This document shows, piece after piece, positions 10,814-23,382 of a stretch of DNA of 64,000 nt. Source of the stretch: Pomacea canaliculata (Eukaryota; Mollusca; Gastropoda; Architaenioglossa; Ampullariidae); assembly GCF_003073045.1 (NCBI RefSeq), contig NC_037590.1, forward strand, positions 31,504,327 to 31,568,326. Reading direction: 5' to 3'. Under the pieces are notes generated by a model. That model saw only the letters and a program-made list of their open reading frames with translations. It was not told the DNA's origin and searched no databases. Made by a program: the position numbers and the translations under genes. Positions within the stretch are counted from its first letter, which is position 1, and the number at the start of each line of letters is the position of its first letter.

Positions 10814-13800
10814 CTATCACGACAATAGGGTTAATAAATATGTTTTAACATGCAAAATAAAAACCAAGTAATTATTTACACCTTGGTCTTGCCCCTGTGC
10901 CTAGTGTACACAATTTACCAGTCACTATATACTATTAAGATGCAACTATTGCAACTTTTGTCTCTTCAGTCATCATGTATACAAACACATCACATGTGCA
11001 GTAGACGTGATGTTCACATTTCTGCAATTAACTAACCATTCACTTTTTCAAATCCTTAAAGAAATGAAGTTAAAAACAAAATAAAAGGTAATACCGTTGC
11101 AAAATCGGTAAACCATTTTTGCTGTCATTCTCGGGAGTGGTCATGTACACAATGGGAAACTGCCCTGATCTGAAGCACACATCAGAATAAAAGCAAATGT
11201 TTTTGTCCTATTTGTTTCTGGGTTGCCATAATTTATTTTGAAGCATAAACATAGAAAATATGGCACGTCAGCATTTCTTTTTAAAAACTGAAAATTATAT
11301 TATTGCATCTCTTGATGCCACCTCCACCATTAGCAATACCACCACAAATTTTGAAATAGAAACAAATTTACAAGCGAATATGATAATAAAAGTGATATAA
11401 ATTCATGAAACAATGTTGTTTTCAATTAAATTGAACTGAATACTGAAGGTTAGAAACGCTGTAAAGTACGGTTTCAAATATTTATGTAAGAGGAAGACCT
11501 AGTCTACAAAAATGTAACAAAAGATTTTCTGTCGAAGTTTTCATGAGAATCCTAATATTGAAAGGACAGTTAGCTGTAAGTAGATTTCTATCTTCAAGGT
11601 ACTTGCCTTTTTCTGGACCTTCCTCTTAAGTATATCACTGTTTTTCCTTTCCTCTGTAGGTAGTGACTGTCCACGTGTGCCTTCTGCACAGAATAATCTT
11701 AATTGTCTTCGTTGACGGTTGCGACCAATCCGCACGCGCCTAACCTGTCACGTGACTTATGTTTCCTGATTGGTTGGTTTGTTCAGTAGAGCTGACTTCT
11801 TACTGATTACAGTCGGCGATTATTTACTATGTTGGAGGGGAGGGTGAAGAGCGAGGAGGAGGAAACTAGAAGACCCGAAAAAGCCCCCGACGTCCCGCTG
11901 ACCTGGAGGCTTATGAGGCGCTAAGTATGGTCTGCGGAAGTTCATCAGCTCACAATTAGCCGACCAGTCGTGATGGCCGTCCCGCACTGGCTATCAAGCA
12001 TGGCCAAGAGTTATGCAACTGTTAATCACGCACGTTTGCTGAGACCCTCAATCTCCTCCTTGCCAGCATCATACCCCAGTAACAAAGAAAGAGGGGGAAA
12101 TCTGGATCTCATTTCAAGGGTATTGGGGAGGCACATGACAACATCAGCCTGGGTACCATGGTAAAAATTCTAAATGGCAAAACGAACCATCACACACATT
12201 TTTGAAATGTAATTATGTTCAAAAATTTTATAAAGTATTAGAAAAGAGAATGATAATCAATGTAAACATATCAATGATTTTAAATTTCATACAACACACT
12301 TCTTATTGGTTAGAGTGAAAATGCCCTCGGTGATAAATTAATGTGTTAGGGTTAATAATAATCATAATAATTATCCGTCAGGTAAGCTTACACCAGCGCT
12401 TTTACATCGCTGCTTAATCTTGTCATTAAAAAAATCAAAGCGCCAACTAAAGCTTCCACTGAGATTCGGTTTTCTTAATGATGTTGTGACAACGGCTCAG
12501 TCGTTCGGGGTGTGTGTGTGAAAATCAAGATTTAAGTGTACAAATCCTAGATTAGCTTGTCTTTAGAAAACAAAGTTTTGCCACGGGTATATTAAAATTA
12601 TAGACATTTTTGTAGCGTATGGAAGTTTTTCTTTTAAAAAAATATCCTGTAGTCGCATTGGTGGTAAAACAACTCAGTCTTAAGCTAGTAACTCGTATTG
12701 ATGCAGGCGTAAAACACAGCAAAGATTTAAAAATGAAATAGGTGCCATCTGCATTAAAAAGGCAAACAAAATCCTGCACCTGTAATACTTTACTTGCTGT
12801 TCCAAAGTCCCGAGGCTGTCTACAAGACACAAGTAAATGAGTCAAAGGTCGAACTCGCACGTGCCAAAAGTAAATTACTGGGTGTAAGGGTGGAAAGAAA
12901 TGAGGTGAGGGAGGAGAATGCTTTCTTCTGGGTATATTTCGCAATTTCTGTTCCAAAGAGTTTCTACTCCATCTTTTATCAGGTCATAGGTTAAAGGTCA
13001 GACTTCAGTGCGTCACAGCTTGGCGTCAGAGTCGGCGCGAGCACTTCTGGTAGCTTCCTGCCGGAGGCGCTGCAGGTGACTAAAGCAGGACAAGTAAATA
13101 TCTCACTGTGTACGTCGAAGACCTTTATCACCAACCCTGATTATGGGACACAATAGACTATGTCTCTAATTTTTAACTGTTGTTATGGCTGCGGCCTTGC
13201 GCTGTGTCGGAGCCAAGCCTCGTTGAGAGGCTGAGAAAGCTGGACATAAAAATGCCCTTCATAACCTTATAACAATATTTCCCTCTCACCTGGTGTGTTA
13301 TGTAGTTCTCAATGAATGTGATTATTTTTCTCCTTATCATGTAGTACTACTTTTTCCACTTTTGTTTTTAACCTTATTGTCATGAGATTTTCTTATACTT
13401 TCAATCTACTACGAGCATGTCCACTTATTTTGATAATTTCTTTTATGCTTCCTTTGGGATTTTTTTTTTTTATTTCATCATTGAAGATTGTTCATGTACT
13501 GTCAGCAGTTGTTTTCTGTGATAATTTCCTCACCTCCTTATTTACTGAGCGAAGTTTTCTTTCCAAGACGGCACCCGTATAATCTTTACCGTGTACCCGA
13601 GACTTCCAGCTGCCGCCGTCGCGTTTCCAGACCACGGCTCTGGGACTTGCTAAAGCTTTGCTTCAGTGATCCGCGCTGTGCTCTAAAGACGCCTTTGACA
13701 CAAGCGACAACAACAGCGACAGCAAACGGTGACGGAGATCTATATTTGTCACGTGCTCTTTTGTCTGCACGAAACGTAAACATACTTTTTAAAGTCTTTT

Positions 13801-16800
13801 AAGTTGCAAGTGCGCCGAGTAGGCTTGTGTGCTTCAACGGTTGTAAATGCCAATACGTGCCCTTCACGGTACACTGAGGACACAAAAGAGAAAATTGTTA
13901 AAGGTTGTTTTTTTTCGGACTTGAATCGATGTCTGCTGGCAACATTGCAACAGATCTGCAAGCTTCAATAAGTTTTATTCTTCCTTATTTCCATGCACGC
14001 AGTACCATGACCAGAGTGGCGGGTGGGTTGGAGGGAGGGGGTACCGCATGACGATTGCAGGACCTTTGTGTTATATAATTCAAGTGCCGTGCAGCTGTTA
14101 CTTGTTACACCTGTTTAGAATGTTGCAAAGTATACAACCCATGTAACTGTCGAAGTGACGGTTCCAGTTCACCCAATTTCAAACCCCAACCGTCAAGGTT
14201 CGAAGCTAAACATGCGTACAAATATCCAGTGGCGTTGGGAGGTAAAAGCCACATCGGTAAAGTCCGAAGTAATAGAACCACAGTGTGTGTGCAGGCGCAC
14301 GCACGCCTCTCCCTGACCCGACTGTGACCTCCAGTGACGTGTGCGCGCGCTGTTTGTCCAGTGCCACCTCCAGTGTCAGCAACCGCAGTGTGCCTGACTG
14401 CTCTCCTCCACACAAGGGCCGACTCATCCGATGCCTTTCCAAGAATCCATTTTTCCAGGACGCTCTTGGAATCGGCGCGCCCTACCTCCTAGCCTTCCTG
14501 GAAGCACGTTCATTATGTATGACGTAATCGGTCACTAGGTCGAGAAGGTGGTGGTAGCTGTTTCTTCTCTTTTCCCTTATTTTTTTTTTTAAATCTGTCG
14601 AGACCGCGCCGTGTGTTTGTGTGTGTGTTGGTTGGGGGATGGGGAAGGAGGGAATATTTGTCAGGGTAAATAAGAGCGAGGGTGGAGGGGAATAAAGACA
14701 CCTGCCGCTGTTTTCAAAGAAACATAAAAAGTTTGAACGACGAGCGTGTGGCCCGCCCAACTCGTGAGGTAACTGTCGCCACCAGCTTGTTTTGTCGAGC
14801 GATTACACACGCCGGTGGCGTTGTTGTTTGCGGGTGGTGTACACAGTGTTAGTCAGCAAAGGTATTTAAAGTTTAATCAAGGACACTGTACGTTAACCGC
14901 TGAAGGGGTGAGGTGAAGGTGGGTATTAGTCGCATGCATTTTAAAGAATGAACCCGATCTTATGATCGAATCTTTGGTAGGCCAAGAAATCGAGTCCTTT
15001 AAATGCCTTTTTCATAGGCCAGGTTGATGTGAGTTTATAATTGACACTTTGTGTTTTACAGTCACATTAAAAAAAAATACGGTCACACACTCGACGTGTC
15101 CATGTAAAATCAACTTTTAAAAAATTTACGGTCACAGCAGCCTTAGTGGTACGCAATGCTTGCCATTTAATGCGTCTAAACTAAGGAACGTCCGCGTTAG
15201 TGCTTTAAAATTGCGAGAAAACAGAGAGGGGAGGTACGGGTGTTTTATCCCGAGCCAGCAACTAAGGCTATACGACGGTTAAGAAGCCAGTTACGGGAAA
15301 ACAAGATGTACCAAGAGAGGTAACTCGCGTGGCAGTCGATCGCACGTTAAAACGAACTCGCAGGCACAGAATGCATTATGACTATTTGTAGCTATAAAAA
15401 AAAATATACAAACCGAATAACGAAGATTGCATTGTGACAAACAATTTATTGGGACACTTCAAAAACTAAATACGTGCATAGATCACACCATTTACTATTT
15501 TTCAGACCATTTCACTTTTTTTGCAGGTTTACCGAGCCAGGTGTTCACTTCAAATTGTTTACCCAAAAACTTATGCAATCCTGCCAACGCAAAATGACTT
15601 ACACATTCCTCCAAGGACAGAATACCATACATCAACTCTAAACATCTACAGACAAAAGCATGAAGATAAAGTAGGAGGCGTGAAAGGAGACAGCCAACTT
15701 AAAAAAAAAAAAAAAAAACGTAAGCTACACTGGATAGTCAAACATTTCGCAAATAGCGAAAAACACCTAGCGTAGTACCTTCCGAATATTTTAATGTGGA
15801 GCTGGTGCAACTTACATATTTCCAAGCAGGCATAAGTTCAGCATAAATCTTAAAAGATACTCAAACGTTTTTCCATTTTTTCAATAACTTTAAACTTTAA
15901 ACACCATAAGCTTTTAGAGGAGACGAAAATTTAGGTTACAAACACTGGCTGAAAAACTCGTGCATAAGTGGTGCGCAGTCTCTGCACAGGAAGCTCGATG
16001 TTACAGCAATCTAGATAAGTATTACTCAATATTTTTTCCCAATAACTTTCAAGCAAGTGGTATCATGGGATCATTTAAATATATTACAACCCTATTGGAA
16101 CAACAACTTTTCTTCAAGTTTTCAGGACAAATAAAAAGTCTATGGCACCTTGGATAAAGAGTTTAAATAAATTATACTAATGGAGAAAATTTTATTTCTG
16201 CCATAGCAAGGAAAACTAAAATTCTGACGGTGCGCAATAGATCACAAAATACAGGGAAAAACATCTCAAAACAAAAAATCCACAATATGTCTCCCATTAA
16301 ATTGTCCTAGGAGAACAACACATTCTTTGGTTTCATCAGTTCTTAAATTGTAGTTATGCAGCTTTGAGTTAGTTTCTAAAAATAAGAGTCTTTTCCTCTA
16401 TCAGATTGTTTGGTAGGCAGCAAGATATCAAACTTACTGCCAAAGCTTTCACCAAATGTCAACAGCTAGAAATTTAGAAACGCTCTCAACCAATACTTGC
16501 TTCATATTTTAGGAGCCTGGTTAATGAGTAAATAAAAAAACAAAATTACTAAACTAGCCTTCTCCCTACAGCAAATGCTCTTTTCCAAAAATCAAAATGT
16601 TTTATTTCAAAGGGGATATTATGAACATACATCCTGATACACTTTCAAAAAAACAATTAGGATAGTTCCTATTTTTACTCCTGTGCAGCCCATGATCTTA
16701 TTTTACTGCCATTTATCAACTTTGTCCAGAAAAAATAATTCATCAATAGGGCACCAATGTGTCAAGAGACTATGTACAATTATTTCCTATAAACTACTGT

Positions 16801-17025
16801 CATTTCCAATTGCACAATATCATTTTGACCATTACAGGCATGCACTTCACAGCTTGAACCATTTTCATGTCAATGATTAATTGCTATAAAATGTTCAAAA
16901 AGCATTTCAAGCATTTTTTAAATAAACATCTTTGAGATTTTATCCTTGCACTTTACCAGAAAACAGAAGCTGTTTAAAGACCCAAAGTTTTAATGTTCAG
17001 CAGGAAAGAATGGATTCAATCAGGC
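10814..17025. other. No gene recognised
   Basis: No exon with recognisable homology was found. GC-rich patches at 11.69-11.95, 13.0-13.1, 13.6-13.75 and 14.3-14.5 kb could be unrecognised exons or promoters of neighbouring genes, but none shows a convincing chain of splice sites. A degraded SINE tail lies near 15.24 kb. Confidence 0.4.
15240..15300 (-). mobile_element. SINE tail fragment
   Basis: GAGCCAGCAACTAAGGCTAT near 15251-15270 matches the distal (3') part of the SINE family also present at 4.7, 17, 41 and 56 kb. The remainder is too diverged to delimit. Confidence 0.4.
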
Positions 17026-17034
17026 AGAAGAAAG

Positions 17035-17225
17035 GGGTGGGAGGATTGGTGTTTCACATCCAGCCACAACTAAGGTTCTATCACACGCATATATATATAT
17101 AAAGCAGCCAGCCCTGCTCACAAGCAGAGAAAAAACAGCATGCCAAAGAAAAGATCTAAACCCACAGCTAATTCTCACTGTATTGGGGACTTCCCCTCCG
17201 CCAGCAAGGGTACCTCTCAACCCAG
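17035..17225 (-). mobile_element. tRNA-derived SINE, 41/56-kb family
   Basis: Read on the minus strand, it shows the same order as the copy at 41 kb: a tRNA-like head, GTGAG-x-AT, GGGTTTAGATC in the B-box position, GGCATGCTGTT, TCTCTGC, CAGGGCTGGCTG, then CTTAGTTGTGGC. It is more diverged than the other two full copies and contains a (TA)n expansion at 17090-17101. It lies in the 3' flank of the NCOA4 gene. Confidence 0.65.
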
Positions 17226-17858
17226 ATAGAAGCAACTGGTGAAGAACGACCATGAGGTGCACCAGCACTGCTGTGCTTCTTACCTCTTTCCCTCGGGCTG
17301 AACCATTCTTTCAACAACAAGCTTGGCCTTCAAGTCTTTATCACACACCTGATGACTATTTCCATCAACACCTGTACTCATTCTTAGGGTGCCAGAAAAA
17401 AAGTTTTCACACTTTCACTGTTAATAGTCCTTTTGCTATAAACATCTCATAAATGGAAGACTCCTTTGACAGGACATTAGTTTTGGCTCTCCTCCCCCTC
17501 CCCCCCAAATAAAAATATCCATGAACAATCCTTCTAATGGTCAATTTCAACACTTACAATTTTATGCATGTTCTTTAACATATTAGATACATGAATTATT
17601 TTCAAACTGTAAGGTTTCTATTGTTAGACTGTGGTACACACTGAAAAAACGTGTGTTCACTAGGTCAGTGCTAATAATAAACCTTAAAAGTTTTGTACAA
17701 TTTTGCAGATATTTACCTATAACTTTTAAAATAAAAAATTAAAAAGCTGCAAAAATGTATTTCTTTTCAACCTTAATATGTTTCAAATATCAGATATCTT
17801 GATGGGCAAGTGATATTTCTTGCTTGTTTCTTCCCAAATAAGCTACGAGGAAAAACCA

Positions 17859-18379
17859 TTACAGATGTTTTTGATACAGCCAATCGCTGATATTGCAAGG
17901 TGGTGCTTGTGTGCTGGTAAAAAGCCACTGGCTGGAAGAGGGTCTGCTGCAGTTGGAAGATGTTGACCATGAGCCTTGTAGCTTACTGCCTCTATCTTGG
18001 CCTGAGGGACAAAGCCAGTCACTGTCAGTCATGTGACTTTGGCTGCGGAGAAGGCTGTCAATGGGAGATGTGATGCTTGCTTGATATTCTGCAGAGCTGC
18101 TTGTGTCAAGTCGTAACTGGAAACGTGGATATCCTGTACACTTTGCAACCTTGAAGCTCAGATTGGTGACAGAGCCAGAGTCTCTAAGACTGGTGACAGA
18201 GCCAGAGTCTCTGAGACTGGTGACAGAACCAGAGTCTTGGAGATGTCCGGAACTTAGCCAGTCACCTGCATCTCGCGAGATATGAGGGAACCAGTCAGCC
18301 ATTTCAATAACTGGCTGCTGCACCTCTTCTGCAGGTTTAGTGAGCCAGGTGTTAATTTCAAATTTTTTATCCAAAACTT
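17859..18379 (-). CDS. NCOA4: NCOA4 exon 8 (C-terminus)
   Basis: The acceptor gctgcag at 18380-18386 is chosen over an earlier cag because only it keeps phase 1 in frame. It codes for TWLTKP, module 5 (FPHISRDAGDWL), a three-copy nine-residue tandem DSGSVTSLR, then DWLCPS, QWLFTS and DWLYQKHL before TAA at 17859. Confidence 0.85.
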
Positions 18380-21300
18380 CTGCAGCCCTGCCAAAACACA
18401 AAAGTGACATTCTTTACACTTACTCCTCCAAAAACTGAACCATTTATCCAAATCCGAACTACTGTTAATGGACTACTTGTTCTCCTCCCATGATATACTA
18501 AAAATAAGTTAAAGCAAAGTTTTTCAAAGCAGGATGCATTTACAGAATCCTTTTAATATATTCTTAAACTCCAAGCAAATATTAAATGTTCCTCACAACA
18601 CAATTACAAATGCACACAAAAAAAGATGCATGACCCAATAGCCACACAGGAAACAAAGGACTCAAAATAGAGGACTAGCACTCCCAAACATTGTTCAATT
18701 GTTTGAAGTATTATGCTGCTTAAGAAAGTTCAGTGGTAAAAGTTTTATTCAGGAAATATCAACCACCGTTTTCCCCTTCAAATATTTTCTTCCCAGAAGC
18801 ATGACATCTATTACCTGGTAGAACAGCCTGGCCAAGTGTTCCACTTGTGATTGGTGCAAAACGGCTGTCATGATTTAGCCATATTTCAGAATCTGTTGGC
18901 AACGGTTTGGAAATGTCTTTCTCAAGGTCAGGAACCAATTCTTCTGGTACAGAGACAGCTTTTTCTGGGATCTCATTTGCTATCTGCAAACAAAATTGGA
19001 ATGCTTGTTGACTGTCTTTACCAAAAACCAGCAATCAAATGTTTTGGAATTATAAACTATATAAATATAAAATATAGCTAATAAAAACAGTTAACTAAAA
19101 TAACACTCCTAGAGCTGAATTCTTCCTAGTTTGTAATAATTTCTTAAAAGAAAAACTGCAACTGGTTTTTAAAAACAAGCTTTAAACTATAATCTCGACA
19201 ATATGAAAAGCCCTTCTGAAACCGTAAGATATTTTTCATGAGCAAAAATGCACATCTGCTTTATGTTTAATCTGCTTTTACATGAGAAAGCAAATATTTA
19301 AAATCCAAAAATAATACAAACAAAAGTAGGTTGAGAAACATGCTGGCAGAATGTCTGTTTATTTAACAAAAAAAAAAAAAAAAAAAGTACATTAAGTTAG
19401 ATGAAGCACCTCAATGCCTCATTGAGAAAGTTTTAAGGACTTTTACCTCTTCTTTATGAAGTAGCCAGACATTCTTGTCATGGGAGATGTGAGCAAAAAT
19501 GTTAGACGCTACAGGTTGGGCTGTGCTTGTACGCTTGTCATGCACTCTGCGCAGCCACGAGTTAATGTCATTTGGAATATGGCGAAACCATGTGCCTGTC
19601 TTTAATTCTTCCAGACTATCAAGCTGTCGACAGGCTTTTGCCAGCCACATCTGTAACCATTAACATACAGAAGAACTACAGATCATAAGAACCACTCTTG
19701 CTATTAAACAGTGTTTTCCATCTACATAATGCCAGGGGGTCTTCTGATCAGCTGTGATATTTGGAGGTTTTCATACCTCAGTTGAAGTTCAGGTTCAAAG
19801 ACATCAAAGTGTATTATCCTAACCTTATCCCCAAAGTCAATATTTTAATAATTACCTTGTATGTTCATGAATGAAAAACTGTTACTGTATTTAATAACAG
19901 CATGTCAGCTTTCATAAATCTGATTAAGTGAAAAAATGCTTGATGCAAGGAGATCTCCCAACTCCTAAAGGAAATTCCTTTATGATATGCCAATAGGCAA
20001 AGTTGCTTTGGTATGATTTAAGATGTCTACTGATTCGCATGTTTCTGCATGATTGTAAGCCTTGAAGAAAAGACCACTAAGCCCCTGTAAGGTTAGCTGC
20101 ATATCTACACTACCTTAAAACTATCCTAAAAACAAATATAATTTCCAATAACTCACAGATCCTACTAAGAAAATAAATAATGATGGTTAAGTACAGTATT
20201 TACCATACCAACAGGAGCAACAATGTCCTTTTCCATTAACTTTCAAATAAAGTTCATAATAAAATAAAAAAACTGTATTTAGACAACTTTTTGCTTCAGA
20301 CAAACATACTATTTTTCAAACACAAGTTGCAACACACCAAGTATTATGCCTGAAAAAAAATAAAATCATTTGTGCATCAGCATATCTCCTACTTTACATC
20401 TAACAGATGTAACAATAGAAACCAGGAAAGCATGCCTTCTCACAAAACTGGCATTACTTACACCAGTGTCCTGGGGAATGTGACGGAAGAAAGCATGCAG
20501 GTCTTCTTCCTCAGGACTGGTCTTGCTTCCCTTATGCAGCCACTGGCACAAGTCATGGGAGATATGGCTAAAATATTGAGAGTCTTCTGCTAGGGGCTTT
20601 TCCTCCTCCTCAGGGGTCTCTTGGAATGACGAATCTGGGAAGACCAATTACACATTATTATTTTCTCCTTTAATGGGAACCACCATTTTGATCAGTTAAG
20701 CTCATCAAGATGTAGGATATCTAGAAACAGTCTCTTGAAGGCCATTACCATAGCTATATTTTGATTAAACAACAAATGTTTCATACTGAAATCTTTTATT
20801 GAGAAAACTAGGAATTATAAAAATTATCTTTAATTTTCGAAATTTGATCATAAAAACAAATATATTGGTGGAGCAGCACATATAAATAGGTATATACCTC
20901 TAGTCCTCTTCCTATCTTCACGAAATCTTAGCTGCAAATAAAAACTCATCTTTGATCTTTCAAATTTAATTGAAAATTGAAGGGAAGGATTCTTGATACA
21001 TATACTTTTGAAAGACTAGCATTGATGCATAACCTTAACACTCACCTCTTTGACCACTGGAATGGTCAACTATTTCAAAATCATCTTCCTCCTCCAAGTC
21101 AGGATTGTGCTTTATTTGAGAAAGCCAGTTCTGGATGGAGCAGGTGGTCCTTGCTGAAGGTGATCCAGCTTTACCTACTTCACTGATGTCTGCTGTATGT
21201 CCAACAGGCATCTCGCTTTCACCTAGAGACAGCTTAAGCATAGGCCGCTGCAGCCAATCTTCCACCCGAGTAGAAAACTTTGGCATGCACACAGTGATCT

Positions 21301-23382
21301 AGAAACAAAAAACATCACATAATGGACTAGTGACTTTGTTGTCATTCTGTAGCAAGGAAAGGTAAAAGTGCAAATGCACCAATAATCTTTGATTTACTTC
21401 AGTGAGAATATTATATCAAAGTTATTCACTTACACTAGTACTGGCAGCATTTTCAGCCCTTGTGTCTTGAAGTGTCTTGTAAAAAACATGGTGCTCTGTA
21501 TCCTCATATTCCTCCAGATGGCGTGGCAGGGAAGCGGAGGGTTTGTCAGCATCAGCAAATGCAGACTGCAGTGGCAGCCCCTTGGAGTCAACTCTACCAT
21601 AGCTGAGGATGGATTCTCTCAAGGATACATGATTAGCACGGAAAGCAATATGAGGTGTCTCTTCAGCCTTCAGTTCCAGGGATTCCAGCCTGCAGATGTA
21701 TAAACAATAAATCATACAATCTAGACACCTGATTTTCTGCAACTATGCCTGTAGCAGCCACCACAGAACTTGGTAAAGAAAGATATACATCGATCATCTT
21801 GCTGAAGCTCCTGTCTTTTTTTTTAATGTTATATAAGCACAGAAGCTATTATCGGTCTTCTTCCAATTCAGATTCATACAAACTACATGTTAACAAAGCC
21901 AGTATCTGCTGGTATCACACTTTTATATTTTTTAAAACATAAATATTACATTACTCAAATCCAGTTTTAAAGTTGTTTGTTCACCTCCTTAGCTTAATTA
22001 TGTGAACACATCTAAAATAGTGATCTAAAATACCTGAAGGTTCTAGTCCTTACTATCTTCCATAATGGACACTCACTTCTACACCCCGTATCCACTATAG
22101 CTTTCTGACCAATCAACAGATATCCAATTACTTTTTTTAGAATGATAACTTTTTAAAAATATTTTCAGAAAAATAGACAAGGCTAGACTAACTTTAAATG
22201 AGAAGAGAAGCATAAATCATAATCTAGTGCATGATACAGGAATAAGCTTACTCTTGCAGTGCCTGTGTTAAATGTTGTGTGGCAGTTTCTGTGTCAGATA
22301 AAGTGGCATGAGCCAGGCTGGAATGCAAGATGCCCAAAGCCTTGTTGAGACGTGCTTGCTGGCGATGCAACACCTCTTCCTTCACACCCACCACGGTGTC
22401 CACCTGGCCCAGCAACCACACCTCACGGTTGCGCATTGACTCCAAGTGACGGCTGATGGAGGTGTGGATCTCAGACTTGATCTGTAAATATTGCCCTTTA
22501 TGTTTTCCAGATAGCTGAGTAGCAAACTATTAACTGCCCTCCCTACTATTTGTGAAACAGCATTTGTACTTATATGTACTTAAAATTAACATGCTACTAG
22601 CAAAAGTATAACAGAAACTAAAATAATTTTTAACTTAAAATTACTATTTCCAAATATATATATATCTATGTTGCAGTACTCTTGGTTTTTAGCAGAAACG
22701 TGAATACTGACCCTGGGGAATCAGGGACATTGCTACTTCCCCATTAAGGTTACCACATGACAACATGTATGAAATATACATTATATGTTACACCTTCAAA
22801 TGGTTAGTACTTTATAAATTGCACAGTAATTCAACTTCAACCCATTCTTACATACTTATTCCTTAAAGTTTGTGGATTTGAAATCATACTATATCAAAAT
22901 ATTATGTTACAAAATATGCTTACTACGTCCAAAAAAGGTTTTCTATCATCACAAAGTAAATATATAGGCACATGGGACTACTCCCACCTTCACTGACCCT
23001 GTCTCAAAGAACCTAAAAATGACTGACAAATTTGTGGCTGATAATTTTTATGCCTCTAATTTTTCATTTTCTTGTATTGCTTTAATTGACAGTAATTCAA
23101 GTTTCTTGAACAGCTGATGTAAAACTGTTAAAATATTTAAATCTGAAATGAGCACAATGAGAATGAGTGCCTCCCCCCCACACACACACAAATCACCATT
23201 GCTCAAAACAAAAAGAAATGTTATCAACATTCATGAGACTAAATCTCTTTTTAAAAAAATAATACTCTTGGTTTTCCACAAATTACCTCAGATGCATTCT
23301 GGTTAAGATGACGTTTAACAAAGTCAAGGTGTTGGATGGCTTCTTCCAGCTCCACAATACGCTTTTTAACTTCTTCCATCAT
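17859..23382 (-). CDS. NCOA4: NCOA4 homologue, ferritin-autophagy cargo receptor (8 exons)
   Basis: Exons on the minus strand, in order: 23382-23287, 22481-22252, 21689-21434, 21298-21046, 20634-20462, 19650-19447, 18983-18815, 18379-17859. All junctions are GT-AG and phase-compatible. They total 1902 bases (633 residues plus stop), close to human NCOA4 (614 residues). Identification rests on the N-terminal coiled-coil ARA70-type region: residues 33-110 contain ISRHLESMRNREVWLLGQVD, matching the vertebrate block ISRHLE-x-x-R-x-REVWL, and exon 3 continues with FRANHVSLRESILSYG. The C-terminal half is acidic, low in conservation and carries twelve W-L dipeptides, as vertebrate NCOA4 does; it ends DWLYQKHL. 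In vertebrates NCOA4 binds ferritin heavy chain and delivers it to autophagosomes. The fused motif F-x-H-I-x-x-D-x-x-x-W-L occurs five times (residues 300, 328, 358, 388 and 491). No tight cysteine cluster like that of the human central region is visible. Confidence 0.9.
18161..18241 (-). repeat. 27-bp coding minisatellite in NCOA4
   Basis: Three tandem 27-base units (18161-18187, 18188-18214, 18215-18241) code for DSGSVTSLR, DSGSVTSLR and DSGSVTNLS. The unit is a multiple of three, so copy-number change would keep frame. Confidence 0.9.
18815..18983 (-). CDS. NCOA4: NCOA4 exon 7
   Basis: The acceptor is tttgcag and the donor gtaata, phase 1. It codes for a polar acidic linker with one simple motif, EIWLNHD. 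Confidence 0.8.
19358..19386. repeat. Poly-A tract in NCOA4 intron 6
   Basis: A homopolymer A run of about 20 bases between exons 7 and 6. It has no other features. Confidence 0.8.
19447..19650 (-). CDS. NCOA4: NCOA4 exon 6 (modules 2-4)
   Basis: The acceptor is ggttacag and the donor gtaaaa, phase 0. It completes module 2 (MWL) and codes for FRHIPNDINSWL and FAHISHDKNVWL. Confidence 0.85.
20462..20634 (-). CDS. NCOA4: NCOA4 exon 5 (FxHIxxDxxxWL modules 1-2)
   Basis: The acceptor is tcttcccag and the donor gtaagt, phase 0. It codes for FSHISHDLCQWL and the first ten residues of FRHIPQDTG-MWL. The second module is completed only by splicing to exon 6, which independently supports this exon junction. 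Confidence 0.85.
21046..21298 (-). CDS. NCOA4: NCOA4 exon 4
   Basis: The acceptor is gtttctag and the donor gtgagt, phase 1. It codes for two simple W-L motifs, EDWLQRP and QNWLSQI, and an acidic stretch LEEEDDFEIVD. Confidence 0.85.
21434..21689 (-). CDS. NCOA4: NCOA4 exon 3
   Basis: The acceptor is catctgcag and the donor gtaagt, phase 0. It contains FRANHVSLRESILSYGRVDS, corresponding to the end of the vertebrate N-terminal domain, then a polar linker. Confidence 0.88.
22252..22481 (-). CDS. NCOA4: NCOA4 exon 2 (ARA70 core)
   Basis: The acceptor is tatttacag and the donor gtaagc, phase 2. It carries the most conserved block of the family (ISRHLESMRNREVWLLGQVD) within a long predicted helix. 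Confidence 0.92.
23287..23382 (-). CDS. NCOA4: NCOA4 exon 1 (first coding)
   Basis: Begins with two tandem ATGs (23382-23377) and codes for 32 residues starting MMEEVKKRIVELEEAIQ, a heptad-like helix. The donor is gtaatt, phase 0. A possible 5' UTR acceptor lies just upstream. Confidence 0.85.

Noticed and set aside
14285..14527. GC-rich 80-codon frame (DVCARCLSSATSSVSNRS)
   Set aside because: No recognisable domain and no supporting splice sites; antisense frames are equally open.
20904..20937. Possible NCOA4 mini-exon (acceptor tttgcag, donor gtatat on the minus strand)
   Set aside because: Inserted between exons 4 and 5 it brings an in-frame stop after four codons (phase 1 entry), while direct joining of exons 4 and 5 stays open.
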